A stretch of 64,000 nt of DNA from G965216255 sp965216255 (lineage in GTDB: Bacteria > Bacteroidota > Rhodothermia > Rhodothermales > Bin80), in contig OZ244148.1 in NCBI GenBank assembly GCA_965216255.1, positions 1-64,000 of the forward strand, written 5' to 3'. The position numbers and the translations under genes were made by a program. The notes under the pieces were generated by a model that saw only the letters and a program-made list of their open reading frames with translations, did not search any database and was not told the DNA's origin. This document shows positions 1 through 10,410 of the stretch, piece after piece (position 1 is the stretch's first letter; the number at the start of each line of letters is the position of its first letter).

Positions 1-1764
1 GTGAGCGTTTCGGGCGGTCCCATGCTGCCGGATGATCCCTATGCTACGGGGACGATACTCGACGACGAAACGGCGCCGAGGATTGATATTGATGCGGCGC
101 CCAAGATGGTAGCGGAGCATGCAGGGTCGGTTCTTGTATCGGTGCGGCTCTCTGTGGCAAGCGACGCCCTGGTGAAGGTGCGGCTTGCTACCACGGAAGG
201 TACAGCGACAGCGGGCGCCGACTACGGGGCACGGAGCCTGGAGGTGGTCTTTGCCTCTGGCGAGACAGAGGAGAGTGTTTCTATTGCCATTGTGGACGAC
301 GACCTGGTGGAAGGCGACGAGACGTTTGGGGTGAGGCTGAGCGCGCCCACAAACGGCGAGATCGGGCACGCGGAAGTTGCCGTGACGATTCTGGACGATG
401 ACACGCACTCGGAGCTTGCCATCGGAAGGGGCGTCGTGGTGCCGGAGGGAGCAGGCAGGGCGAGATTCACGGTGTCGCTACATCCGGTGCGGAGCACGGA
501 AGTGAGAGTCGACTACGCCACGGCAGACGTTACGGCGACAGCGGGAGCAGACTACAATGCAGCGAGCGGCACGCTGGTTTTCGAGCCGGGCGCCACGCAG
601 CGGACTGTTGACGTTACGATAGTGGATGACGCGCTGGTCGAGCCGAGCGAGACGTTCAGGTTGAATCTGGACGGAGCGGACGGAGATGCGGTGATCGTAG
701 ACAGTACTGCCACGGGTACGATCATAGATGATGACGGCACGTCGGCTCTGGTCGTACGGAATGCGGCGCCCGTCACGGAGGGAGAGGTGGCCTCGTTTGC
801 GGTTGAACTGACGGCGGCCAGCAGCCAAGAGGTGACCGTCACCTATTCGACGGGTCGAGTGGGAGATACGGCGGAAGGCGGCAGCGACTATGCAGCGGCT
901 CTGGGTCAGTCGCTGAGCATCACGGCTGGCGACCTCAGCGCTGTGATCCCGGTTCAAACACATGACGACGCAGTATTTGAGGGCCCAGAGTCTTTCACCG
1001 TAACGCTTGTGGGCGTTTCGGGCGGTGCCATGCTGCCGGATGAGCCCCATGCTGCGGGGACGATACTCGACGACGAGTCGGCGCCGACGATTGATATTGA
1101 TGCGGGGCCCAAGATGGTAGCGGAGCATGCAGGGTCGGTTCTTGTATCGGTGCGGCTCTCTGTGGCAAGCGACGCCCTGGTGAAGGTGCGGCTTGCTACC
1201 ACGGAAGGTACAGCGACAGCGGGCGCCGACTACGTGGCACGGAGCCTGGATGTGGTCTTTGCCTCTGGCGAGACCGAGGAGAGTGTATCGATTGGCATTG
1301 TGGACGACGACCTGGTGGAAGGGGACGAGACGTTTGGGGTGAGGCTGAGCGCGCCCACAAACGGCGAGATCGGGCACGAGGAAGTTGCCGTGACGATTCT
1401 GGACAATGACACGCACTCGGAGCTTGCCATCGGAAGGGGCGTCGTGGTGCCGGAGGGAGCAGGCAGGGCGAGATTCACGGTGTCGCTACATCCGGTGCGG
1501 AGCACGGAAGTGAGAGTCGACTACGCCACGGCAGACGTTACGGCGACAGCGGGAGCAGACTACAATGCAGCGAGCGGCACGCTGGTTTTCGAGCCGGGCG
1601 CCACGCAGCGGACTGTTGACGTTACGATAGTGGATGACGCGTTGGTCGAGCCGAGCGAGACGTTCAGGTTGAATCTGGACGGAGCGAACGGAGATGCGGT
1701 GATCGTAGAGAGTACTGCCACGGGTACGATCATAGATGATGACGGCACGTCGGCCCTGGTCGTA
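1..1764 (+). repeat. In-frame tandem duplication, 1008-bp period, inside the Calx-beta gene
   Basis: Positions 1-756 and 1009-1764 are nearly identical at an offset of 1008 bp (336 codons). The unit covers about three Calx-beta repeats. Identity stops where the first copy continues with RNAAPVTEG and the second with ANLSVHEDAG. The few differences include both silent and amino-acid changes. This is a recent unequal-crossover expansion of the repeat array. Confidence 0.9.
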
Positions 1765-4700
1765 GCGAATTTGAGTGTACACGAGGATGCGGGCACGGCG
1801 AATGTGCGCGTGGTGCTGAGTCCGGCCTCGGATGCGGACGTGACCGTGCGATATGCCACTTCGGACGGCACGGCGACAGCAGGCGAGGACTACGGTAGCA
1901 CATCCGATATTCTGGCCATACCGGCAGGAGTAACGGAGAAGGTCATTTCCGTTGGCATCCTGGATGATCTTGCGGTGGAGAGCTCCGAGACGTTCATGGT
2001 GACGCTTTCAGATGCGTCGAATGCGGACATCTCGCTGGCAGCGGCCACGGTCACAATCATTGATGATGACGAGCAGGTGCTATCCATTGACGATGTCGTG
2101 GTAGATGAGGATGCGGGAGAGGTCGTCTTCACGGCGCGCCTGGACGTGCCATTCGTCCTTCCGGTTAGGGTGCAGTACGCCAGCGTCGACGGCACGGCCA
2201 CGGCCGGACTGGATTATGTGGTCGCCTCGGGTGTGCTTGCGATACCTCCGGGGGACCTGCACGGTGAGATCCGTGTGATGGTGATCGATGACGCGCTCAC
2301 AGAGGGCGACGAGACGTTCACCGTGGTGCTGAGCAGAGCGACCAATGCGGCGCTCGGGGACGCGACGGGCGAGGCTGTGATCCGGGACAACGACACGTAT
2401 AGCCTGAGCGTAGATGACGTGACGGTTAGTGAAGCTGATGCAGAGGCCAGCTTTACGGTATCGCTGGACCGGGCAAATCCGGCGCAGACCGTCAGCGTGC
2501 AGTACGCCACGTCAGACGCTACGGCGGCAGCGGGAAGGGACTATGAGGCGCGAAGCGGAACGCTCGAGATTGATTCGGGTCAGTTGAGAGGGATCATTTC
2601 TGTACCCATACTGGATGACGCGGAGCGGGAGGGCCAGGAGACTTTTTTCTTGTCGCTAAGCGGAGCGCAGAACGCGGAGATTGCCGACGACGAAGGTAGA
2701 GGCACTATCGTGGATGATGACGAGCCGGCTCTTGGAATCGAGGGTGTCCGTGCGTGGGAGGGTGCGGGCATGATGATGTTCGTGGTGACGCTGGACGGGG
2801 AAAGCGCCGAGGAGGTGAGCGTGGGCTACCAGACGCGGGAAGGTACGGCCACGGAGGGCGTGGACTACGAGCGCGCGGCAGGACGTCTTCGATTCGAATC
2901 GGCAGAGGTGTCAAAGACCATAGCCGTGCGGCTGGTGGATGACGCCATAGACGAGCCGGACGAGACATTCGTGATGCAGCTGAGTGATCCTGAAGGCGCC
3001 GCAATCGCCGCAGGCGAAGCTGCAGGCACTATCCTTGATGACGATGCACCTCCTGTGCTGGGCGTAGTGAGCGCAACTACGGTGGGAGAAGGAGAGGGAA
3101 CAGCGGAGTTTGCCGTGACGCTGAGTAGAGAGAGCGCCCTCGAGGTGAAGGCATCGTATGCCACGTCGGACGGCACGGCGACGGCGGGAGAGGATTACAC
3201 GGGAGCAAGGGGGATGCTCACCATCGGGCCTGGAGAGACGACGGGAAAGGTAGCGGTGCCCATCCTGGATGACAATGTGCAGGAGACGAACGAGACGTTT
3301 GTACTCACGCTGAGCGGCGTGCAGGGCGCCACGCCGGGAAACAGCACAAGTACGGCCACGATCGTGGACAACGAAGTGGTGCCGGTACTGACCATTGACG
3401 ATGTGACCGCAGCAGAGGATGCGGGGGCTGCGGTCTTTGTAGTGCGGCTAAGCGGCACTACCTCCCTGGCGGTAAGCGTGCGCTATGCCACCTCGGACGA
3501 GACGGCGACGGCGGGAGGGGACTACACGGAGATACAGGGCACACTACGGTTTGGCGCCACAGAAGTGGAAAAGGAGATCAGGGTGCCGGTGGTGGCGGAC
3601 AATCTGGACGAGGAAGACGAGACGTTTCTTGTGACACTCAGCGGGGCGGAGAACGCGGTGATCGGCGACGGCGTGGGTCGGGGGACCATTATGCAGAATG
3701 ACGAGCCGGTCACGATCAGCATCCATGACGGGCGAGCAACGGAGGATGCCGGCATACTGCATCTTCTGGTGCGGCTGAGCCGGGCGAGTCCGCGTGTGGT
3801 GAGCGTCTTCTTTGAGACTTCGGACGCCACGGCGGAAGCAGGCTCGGACTACACGGCCTCGCGGGGCATCACGATCTTCGAGCGCGGCAGTTCGGAGGGT
3901 GTGGTGGCCATAGCCATTCTAGACGATGCACTGGACGAGGAGTCGGAGGAGGCGTTTCAAGTGAGGCTTTCGCGCCCGACGAATGCAGTCATTGTCCGGG
4001 GCGTGGGTACGGGCACCATTGAGGACGACGACGGGATGCCGCTATTGCGTGTAGATGACATCATGGCATCGGAGGACGGGGGCGAGGCGGTCTTTGTGGT
4101 ATGGCTCTCATCGCCGAGCGAGCGCATGGTTACGGTGCAGTACCGGACCTTGGATGGCACGGCGGAAGCGGGAGCGGACTATGTAATGGCGGCAGGGACG
4201 CTTGTGTTTGCGCCAGGAGATGTGGAGGAGGAGGTGCGTGTGAGGCTGCTCCGTGACGGCGTGGACTGGAGGTCGGAGACTTTCTCGCTCGCTCTGGAGT
4301 CGGCCACGAACGTGCTGTTGGAAGATGCGGTGGCTGTAGCGACAATCGTAGAGGAGGAGTCTGTGGAAGAGGGGGTGCTTGAGGCGTATCTGGCGCGGAT
4401 GCTGCGCACGTCGGCGTCCCATGTAGTGGAGGCGATGGGAGAGAGGATGCGGTGGCAGCAGAGGGATGCTTCGTGCAGGTCGATAGCTCATCGGGGACTG
4501 GGCATGATGCGGCAGGTGAATCCTGACTGGGGTCCGTCGGCAGCAGAGCTGCTCTCAGGCTGCGGGCTGGCGACGCGTGCGGAAGCGGGTCGAGGCGCCA
4601 TGAGTGTGTGGGGCCGCGGTGCATTTACGCGGGTGGATGGCCAGGAAGGCGCGCTGTCCCTGAGTGCGAATGTCACGACGGCGGCGCTCGGCGCGGACTA

Positions 4701-5652
4701 TCAATGGAGAAGTGGTCTGTTGGCGGGGCTCGTGTTGGCGCGCAGCCATGGAGCGGGGACGTTCGAGGCGTATGCGGACGAGGGAGAGACGGGATCCGTG
4801 CTTACGGGTGCCTATCCGTACGTAAGCTACCGTCTTCGGGCAACCAATATGTGGGTTATGGCGGGTCTTGGACGCGGCGCTGCGGAGGTGGCCGGTAGTG
4901 AGAGCGTGGAGGCGCAACTGACGTCAGACCTGGTGGCAGCAGGAGCTGTGGGGAGGCTCGTGGGCGGCAGCAGGGCGAGGCTCTCGTACGAGGCGGATGC
5001 CTTTCTTGCGCGCGTCCGGACAGAGGAGATGGTGGAGGTTGGCGTGCGCCGGCTGCGGGCGGGGCTTGAGGCAAGCATGACGGTATCGAGGAGCGTCCGA
5101 GGGTATATTGAGGCAGGGCTTCGGCACGACGGCGGGGATGCGGAGACAGGGCTGGGACTCGAGGTGGGCGGAGGTCTACGCCTGGCGCGACCGGGAAGCC
5201 GGCTGCGGGCGGAGCTGAGCTCAAGGGGGCTTGTATCGCACGCGGCGTCTGGTTTTGCGGAGTGGGGAGTGGCAGGAGCTTTGCGGTATGGGGCTCAGGG
5301 GGGGCTTGGGCCTACGGCAGAGATACGTCCGATATGGGGTCCTGCCCGTTCGGGAGGCTGGCAGGCGCTGTGGCGCCATGACACGGTGCTGGACGCCATG
5401 GCAGGTGTGCCCGGCGAGTTGCACATGGAGGTGGAGCTTGGCTACGGTACACGGCTTGTTGTGGGAGAAGGCGTGGCGAGGCCAACTCTGGCCGTTGCCG
5501 TGGCCGAGCGCGGCAAGGACTACCGTTTGGGCTACGAGGTAAGACCGAGGCGTGGGCTGGGACTTTCGGTATCCGGCGTGGCGCGGGAGAGCGTTCTGCC
5601 CTACCTGCCGGTGACCTACGGGATCAGTGTGCGCGCCGCCATGCAATGGTGA
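1..5652 (+). CDS. Calx-beta repeat surface protein with C-terminal beta-barrel-like domain (5' partial)
   Basis: The frame is open at the left edge, so the N-terminus is missing; position 1 is not a real start. I count 13 full Calx-beta repeats plus one partial repeat. Each has a pattern like GTATAG-DY, an E-ETF motif and a closing GTI-DDD, with acidic loops expected to bind calcium. From about residue 1450 a long helical linker leads to a roughly 350-residue Gly/Arg-rich region of amphipathic strands that begins near MSVWGRGAFTRV and ends in an aromatic residue. This resembles an autotransporter-type outer-membrane barrel. The likely role is calcium-dependent adhesion or cell-cell contact at the surface. 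The barrel assignment rests on residue pattern only. Codon use is uniform and GC-rich. A lone transcription unit is likely, since an IS fragment follows within 90 bp. Confidence 0.85.
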   Translation: MSVSGGPMLPDDPYATGTILDDETAPRIDIDAAPKMVAEHAGSVLVSVRLSVASDALVKVRLATTEGTATAGADYGARSLEVVFASGETEESVSIAIVDDDLVEGDETFGVRLSAPTNGEIGHAEVAVTILDDDTHSELAIGRGVVVPEGAGRARFTVSLHPVRSTEVRVDYATADVTATAGADYNAASGTLVFEPGATQRTVDVTIVDDALVEPSETFRLNLDGADGDAVIVDSTATGTIIDDDGTSALVVRNAAPVTEGEVASFAVELTAASSQEVTVTYSTGRVGDTAEGGSDYAAALGQSLSITAGDLSAVIPVQTHDDAVFEGPESFTVTLVGVSGGAMLPDEPHAAGTILDDESAPTIDIDAGPKMVAEHAGSVLVSVRLSVASDALVKVRLATTEGTATAGADYVARSLDVVFASGETEESVSIGIVDDDLVEGDETFGVRLSAPTNGEIGHEEVAVTILDNDTHSELAIGRGVVVPEGAGRARFTVSLHPVRSTEVRVDYATADVTATAGADYNAASGTLVFEPGATQRTVDVTIVDDALVEPSETFRLNLDGANGDAVIVESTATGTIIDDDGTSALVVANLSVHEDAGTANVRVVLSPASDADVTVRYATSDGTATAGEDYGSTSDILAIPAGVTEKVISVGILDDLAVESSETFMVTLSDASNADISLAAATVTIIDDDEQVLSIDDVVVDEDAGEVVFTARLDVPFVLPVRVQYASVDGTATAGLDYVVASGVLAIPPGDLHGEIRVMVIDDALTEGDETFTVVLSRATNAALGDATGEAVIRDNDTYSLSVDDVTVSEADAEASFTVSLDRANPAQTVSVQYATSDATAAAGRDYEARSGTLEIDSGQLRGIISVPILDDAEREGQETFFLSLSGAQNAEIADDEGRGTIVDDDEPALGIEGVRAWEGAGMMMFVVTLDGESAEEVSVGYQTREGTATEGVDYERAAGRLRFESAEVSKTIAVRLVDDAIDEPDETFVMQLSDPEGAAIAAGEAAGTILDDDAPPVLGVVSATTVGEGEGTAEFAVTLSRESALEVKASYATSDGTATAGEDYTGARGMLTIGPGETTGKVAVPILDDNVQETNETFVLTLSGVQGATPGNSTSTATIVDNEVVPVLTIDDVTAAEDAGAAVFVVRLSGTTSLAVSVRYATSDETATAGGDYTEIQGTLRFGATEVEKEIRVPVVADNLDEEDETFLVTLSGAENAVIGDGVGRGTIMQNDEPVTISIHDGRATEDAGILHLLVRLSRASPRVVSVFFETSDATAEAGSDYTASRGITIFERGSSEGVVAIAILDDALDEESEEAFQVRLSRPTNAVIVRGVGTGTIEDDDGMPLLRVDDIMASEDGGEAVFVVWLSSPSERMVTVQYRTLDGTAEAGADYVMAAGTLVFAPGDVEEEVRVRLLRDGVDWRSETFSLALESATNVLLEDAVAVATIVEEESVEEGVLEAYLARMLRTSASHVVEAMGERMRWQQRDASCRSIAHRGLGMMRQVNPDWGPSAAELLSGCGLATRAEAGRGAMSVWGRGAFTRVDGQEGALSLSANVTTAALGADYQWRSGLLAGLVLARSHGAGTFEAYADEGETGSVLTGAYPYVSYRLRATNMWVMAGLGRGAAEVAGSESVEAQLTSDLVAAGAVGRLVGGSRARLSYEADAFLARVRTEEMVEVGVRRLRAGLEASMTVSRSVRGYIEAGLRHDGGDAETGLGLEVGGGLRLARPGSRLRAELSSRGLVSHAASGFAEWGVAGALRYGAQGGLGPTAEIRPIWGPARSGGWQALWRHDTVLDAMAGVPGELHMEVELGYGTRLVVGEGVARPTLAVAVAERGKDYRLGYEVRPRRGLGLSVSGVARESVLPYLPVTYGISVRAAMQW

Positions 5653-5739
5653 CGGAACGCGGCCCGGCCAGACTGAGGAGCCTGGCGTGGTGCGCGAAAT
5701 CCGGATCGGAAAGCTTGAATCGAAAGTTCCCCTTTCGCT

Positions 5740-6679
5740 AACCTGTCTTTACCTTTTTGCTAAAAAAAGCCCTGCAAATCAGGCGGATCTAAATTCTTCG
5801 GTCACTACAATTGGCCGCAACGTGAGTTTCTCAGATGCTCAGAAGGTCGTCTTGTGCATGGGAAGAGGCACCGGATTGATTCCAAGCGCTTCGTAAATCT
5901 CCCGCTGCTCGGCATCCGGTTGGGAGGTCGTGCGGACATGGAATGTGTAGCCACCTCGGGCCTCGAAGATGCTGGTCGTGCGAACCTGCCGCCGAAGAAT
6001 CCTCCGGAGCGTCGTCCAGCTGGAGCGCAGCCCTATCTGGCCCAGCCGCTTCCGAATGACCTGCACCAGCTGGTACGCCAGCACCGTAATGAACAGATGG
6101 CCCTCCGCGCGCCGGCCCGTGGAGTGGTAGATCGGCCTAAGGCCCAGCTCTGACTTCAGGGACCGGAACACCGCTTCCAGATCGGTCAGCATCACGTACG
6201 TGCGCCAGAGCTCTTCCGCTGAGAAGTCCATCTCGTTGCTGCGCAGGCAGTAGATGCCGGGATCGGTCATCATGGTGCCCGCTTTCGGCGTCTTTTTCCA
6301 CGTGATCGACCGCGCCCGCTTGCCCTCCTCGTCCGTCTCCACTTCGATCTCGTAATGCTGTCCGATGCCGCTGAAGCGCTGCTTCAGGCGACCGATACGT
6401 TCCCTGATTAGGTCTACGCGCTTTTGCGTCTTCGGCCGGGCAAGCCCCTCGGAAAGTTTGCCGAGGGGCTCCTCGAATCGTTCCGCTTTCTGCCTCATCA
6501 TGGCCTCTTCCTTCGCTATGCGGGCCCCGGAACGACAGTAGAGCCGCACCTCGTCCTCTTCCGCCTCCCGGTATACCTCTACGTCGCTGCCCGAGGACGT
6601 CTGAAGGGCCTCTGCCTTCTGCTCATCAAATTGCTTCCTGCGCTCTCTTAACACGACGATGTATCGGTAGCCCTCTTTG
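5740..6679 (-). mobile_element. IS1634-family element fragment A
   Basis: The left end carries CTGTCTTTACC, matching the terminal repeat of the complete IS1634 copy at 6917-9065. The element is cut at 6679, where an IS66 end (GTAAGCGTCCGGTGAA) begins. Only the C-terminal half of the transposase gene remains; the N-terminal half is not found beyond the IS66 element. Confidence 0.85.
5839..6679 (-). pseudogene. IS1634-family transposase, C-terminal half
   Basis: About 270 residues align closely with the second half of the intact transposase at 7016-8830. The shared stretches include the YREAEEDEVRLYCRSG segment, the WRTYVMLTDLEAVFRSLKSE catalytic region and the PLPMHKTTF C-terminus. The 5' half is missing because an IS66 end abuts at 6680. 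The product cannot be functional. Confidence 0.9.
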
Positions 6680-6916
6680 GTAAGCGTCCGGTGAAGTACA
6701 GGTCAGCGGCAGCTACAGGTGTGCCGATGGGTACAGGACGGCTGGAAGGCGGAGAGCAGGTGGGCTTGCCGGATCCGGCACACTCGGCGCTTGGCAGCTA
6801 TGCCGCCTTGTCTTTGTCAGCTTGTCGTGCCTTCTGCCAATGATGAGGCAAGAGGTTAGCTACGCGCCTGGCCGGATGCGTCGGGATGCGCTCGAACACG
6901 TCCGTGAGCCACTCCT

Positions 6917-9065
6917 AGCCCATCTTTACCTTTTCACTCAAGAAAGCCCGGCAGAATAGGCAAATATGAATCCTTCGGTCACTACAATGGGCTGCAAGGT
7001 GAGTTTCGCAGTTGCTCAGAAGGTCGTCTTGTGCATGGGAAGAGGCACCGGATTGATGCCAAGTGCTTCGTAGATTTCCCGTTGGTCAGCATCTGGATAG
7101 GAGGTCGTGCGGACATGGAGCGTGTAGCCGCTCCGGGCTTCGAAGACGCTGGTCGTGCGCACCTGGCGCCGAAGGATCCTCCGGAGCGTTGTCCAGCTTG
7201 AGCGCAGCCCGACCGCGCGCAAACGCTTCCGGATCACCTGCACCAGTTGGTAGGCCAGCACCGTGATAAACAGATGGCCTTCTGCGCGCCGGCCCGTGGA
7301 GTGATAGATCGGCCTGAGGCCCAGCTCCGACTTCAGGGACCGGAACACCGCCTCCAGGTCGGTCAGCATCACGTACGTGCGCCAGAGCTCTTCCGCGGAG
7401 AGGTCCATCTCGTTGCTGCGTAGGCAATAGACGCCCGGATCGCTCAGCATGGTGCCCGCCTTCGGCGTCTGTTTCCATGTGATTGACTTCGCCCGCTTGC
7501 CCTTTTTATCCGGCTCCACTTTGATCTCGTAATGCTGTCCGATGCCGCCGAAGCATTGCTTCAGACGAGCGATGCGCTCCCTTATGAGGTCCAGGCGCTT
7601 GTGCGTCTTCGGCCGGGAAAGCCCCTTGGAAAGCTTGCCGAGGGCCTCCTCGAATCGTTCCGCTTTCTGCTTCATCATGGCCTCTTCCTTCGCTATGCGG
7701 GCCCCGCTGCGACAGTAGAGCCGCACCTCGTCGTCTGCCTCCTCCCGGTATATCTCTACGTCGCTGCCCGAGGACGTCTGAAGGGACTCTGCCTTCTGCT
7801 CGTCAAAAGGCTTCCTGCGCTCTCTTGACACGACGATGTAGCCATAGCCCTCCTTGCGCAGCCAGTCTATGCGGTCCTTCGTGGCTACGCTCCGGTCCAT
7901 CACCACGCGTGCGCCCTTGGGCGCCCCCAGCGACTCAAGCATCTTCTTGAGCGTGGACGCTTCGTTTACATTGCCCTTGAAGACCCGACTGCGACGCACG
8001 AACCCGCTGCCGTCTACTACCAGAGCCAGCGTAAGCAGCACGCAGCCATGACGCCGCTGCTTCGAGTGTCCACGCTTCGCCTTGTCGATCCCCTTGCCAC
8101 TGCCTTCCAGGAAACTGCCCTTCAGGTCATAAAGCGCGATCGTAGGCTCCAGATCAAACAGATCCATGGCTCGTGCAAAGAGGTGGTCCTCTATGACCTT
8201 GCGGTGCTTGTATAGCATGTCGCTGGCCCGGTAGAGCTGCATGTCGGCCATCTTCTCGAAGTTGCAGCCCAGAAACTCGTCCAGTCCGCTGGCAGAGGCC
8301 AGCCACTGCTTCGTGGCATGTTCGCTGGCCGGCTCGGCCAGACGGCCTATGATGGAGCCCGTGGCTGCATGCCGGAGACCTCGCGCCATCTCAAGCTTCT
8401 CGAAGAGCTCAGGCAGGCCCAACTGTTCCATGGCCCAGAGCCCTACATGCTCCACGCCCACCGTGCGGGGCCGGAGCGTCTTGAGCGAATGGACGTCCAC
8501 ATGGTGCCACTCGCGCGGCGGCCTGCCGCTGGCGTCTCGTTCCACGGTCTGAGAGCGGCGTGCGCTTACGAGTAAGGCAATGCGCCGAGCCTCCTCTTCT
8601 ACGGAGGCGGGCAGCTCTTCGGGAACCAGTTCCAGCTGCCCGTTCAGCAGGGCCTCGATGCGCCGGCACAAGGGGCGCCAGTAGCGTTCTTCGACGCTGA
8701 AGTGGGCGCCGAGATTGAGGAGGGTCTGGCGCTGCACCTTCTTGTCCCGGCGCTTGGACTGGCAGAGGCTGAAGGTATAGTAGCGCGTGCTGTCGGAGGA
8801 CTTACGGGTGAGGGAGCGGCAGATGAACATGCAGACAAGATAGGGGGAATGGGATCTGGCCTTAAGCCCTGCCAATATAATATGTCACTACATTCATGAA
8901 CAATCGACATATAAATCTCGAACTGGGGAAGCAGGGTGCAATGGACGGGCAAACCAAGCTCGAAACGTACCCAACATGGGGATTCATCCCTCAAAATACC
9001 TCGAATTCCTAAAGGCGGCTATCGCGTATCTTCCAATGTTGCGCCCCAAAAGGTAAAGACGGGCT
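6917..9065 (-). mobile_element. Complete IS1634-family element B (2149 bp)
   Basis: The element starts with AGCCCATCTTTACCTTTT and ends with the inverse of AGCCCGTCTTTACCTTTT, so the terminal repeats match at 17 of 18 positions. Removing it rejoins IS66 sequence as ...CCACTCCT/GGGGATT..., the same as in the copy at 26562-29029. No clear target-site duplication is visible. It carries one intact transposase gene and is the best candidate for an active IS1634 copy here. Confidence 0.9.
7016..8830 (-). CDS. IS1634-family DDE transposase
   Basis: This is an intact gene of 604 residues that catalyses cut-and-paste movement of the IS1634 element. I chose the ATG at 8830 (MFICRSLTRKSS...) rather than an upstream one because homology with the copy starting at 25863 begins there. 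The N-terminal third is helical. The DDE core follows, with ALYDLKGSFLEG, VMDRSVATKDRIDWL and the late ELWRTYVMLTDLEAVFRSLKSE segment. The C-terminus ends in PLPMHKTTF. Two other copies in the window are truncated or interrupted, so this protein could act on their ends in trans. Confidence 0.93.
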   Translation of the reverse strand: MFICRSLTRKSSDSTRYYTFSLCQSKRRDKKVQRQTLLNLGAHFSVEERYWRPLCRRIEALLNGQLELVPEELPASVEEEARRIALLVSARRSQTVERDASGRPPREWHHVDVHSLKTLRPRTVGVEHVGLWAMEQLGLPELFEKLEMARGLRHAATGSIIGRLAEPASEHATKQWLASASGLDEFLGCNFEKMADMQLYRASDMLYKHRKVIEDHLFARAMDLFDLEPTIALYDLKGSFLEGSGKGIDKAKRGHSKQRRHGCVLLTLALVVDGSGFVRRSRVFKGNVNEASTLKKMLESLGAPKGARVVMDRSVATKDRIDWLRKEGYGYIVVSRERRKPFDEQKAESLQTSSGSDVEIYREEADDEVRLYCRSGARIAKEEAMMKQKAERFEEALGKLSKGLSRPKTHKRLDLIRERIARLKQCFGGIGQHYEIKVEPDKKGKRAKSITWKQTPKAGTMLSDPGVYCLRSNEMDLSAEELWRTYVMLTDLEAVFRSLKSELGLRPIYHSTGRRAEGHLFITVLAYQLVQVIRKRLRAVGLRSSWTTLRRILRRQVRTTSVFEARSGYTLHVRTTSYPDADQREIYEALGINPVPLPMHKTTF

Positions 9066-10410
9066 GGGGATTGACACCGTGTAGCTTGCACGTGCCAAGT
9101 AGCGAATAGACCACGGCTGCCCGCTGGGCCGCATCATGTGATCCCGCGAACAGGTAATTCTTGCGGCCGATAGCCAACGGCCGCAGGGCATTTTCAATGA
9201 GGTTATTGTCCAGCTCCACGCGGCCCTCATCCAGGTATCGGGTCAGCCTTTTCCAAAGGCCGAGCGTATAGTTGGTCGCCTGGCCCCAAGGGCTCTTGGG
9301 CAATCCCCCGTTCGCCTCCAGCCAGGGCTTCAGCGCTTCCAGTACAGGCCGGGCCTCTTCCTGACGTACCTCGCGCCGACGTTCCGCACTGGCACCCTCC
9401 TCTTGTAGCCTGCGCTCTATGGCGTAGAGTCGCCTGATCTTTGTCAACACGTGCTCGGCCTTCTCCGGTTCGTAGCTACGACAGTCGTAGAACTTGCGAC
9501 GGGCATGCGCCATGCATCCGTAGACCGTCATAGACGGATGCGCATCGAAGACGTTGTAGGCCACATACCCGTCCGTCTGCAACGCTCCCGCATACCCACC
9601 CAAGAACGCCACAGGACCTGCACGGGCACGGCTCTTGCGATACTCCATCACAAACAGCTTCTGCTCCGGAGTGTGGTACACCCAGTAAAAACCCCGATGG
9701 GTCTTGCCCTTCTTCTTTCGATCCTGGACCTGGATACGCGTCTCATCCGCCTGCAGATACCCGCTTAAGAGCGCCTCCTGCTTGAGTGCATCATACAGCG
9801 GCCCAAGGTGCCACGCCGACTGCGCTATCCATCCTCCCAGCGTGGACTTGGCAATTTCAATGCCTTCCCGCCGGAAACGCTGCTGCTGCCGGTACAGGGG
9901 CAAGTGGTCACAGTACTTGTTAACCACCACATCGGCCAACAATCCCGGTCCGGCCATGCCCTTGTCCACCAGCCGCGGAGGCAACTCGGCGATGATGACG
10001 CCGCTGTCCTCATCGGTCGGGTCCACGTACTTGGGGCGATGAATCTCGACCACCTTTATCATGCTGGGCACGATCTCCAGGTACTGCGTCTTCTCCATGC
10101 CGATGCAAATGAGACCTGTCGTGTCCTCTTCAGGCTGGATTACGATCGTCTCGCGGGGCAGGTGATCCGGCAGATCCTCGAAGTCCGGACGCCGCTTGGC
10201 CTTGCGCTGCTTCCGCTTCGGCTAATCCGTCTCGGGCTCGGGCGGCAGGGGCACCTCGACCTCCATGTCGTCAAACAAGAGGCCCTGCTGCGCCTCCGGC
10301 CCCAGTACATACCTTTCGCTCCTGGAGCCAAAGAGCAGGCGGAGGGCTTCAGCCAGCTGTTTGTCCTTGCTCTCCGATTTCGCCTGCAGCCGGCTTAGCT
10401 CCTCGGACAG

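Noticed and set aside
478..1416. 312-codon minus-strand frame opposite the Calx-beta gene
   Set aside because: It is antisense to a strongly supported repeat protein; its composition (Arg/Ser/His-rich) is that of a shadow frame and it is broken by the repeat period.
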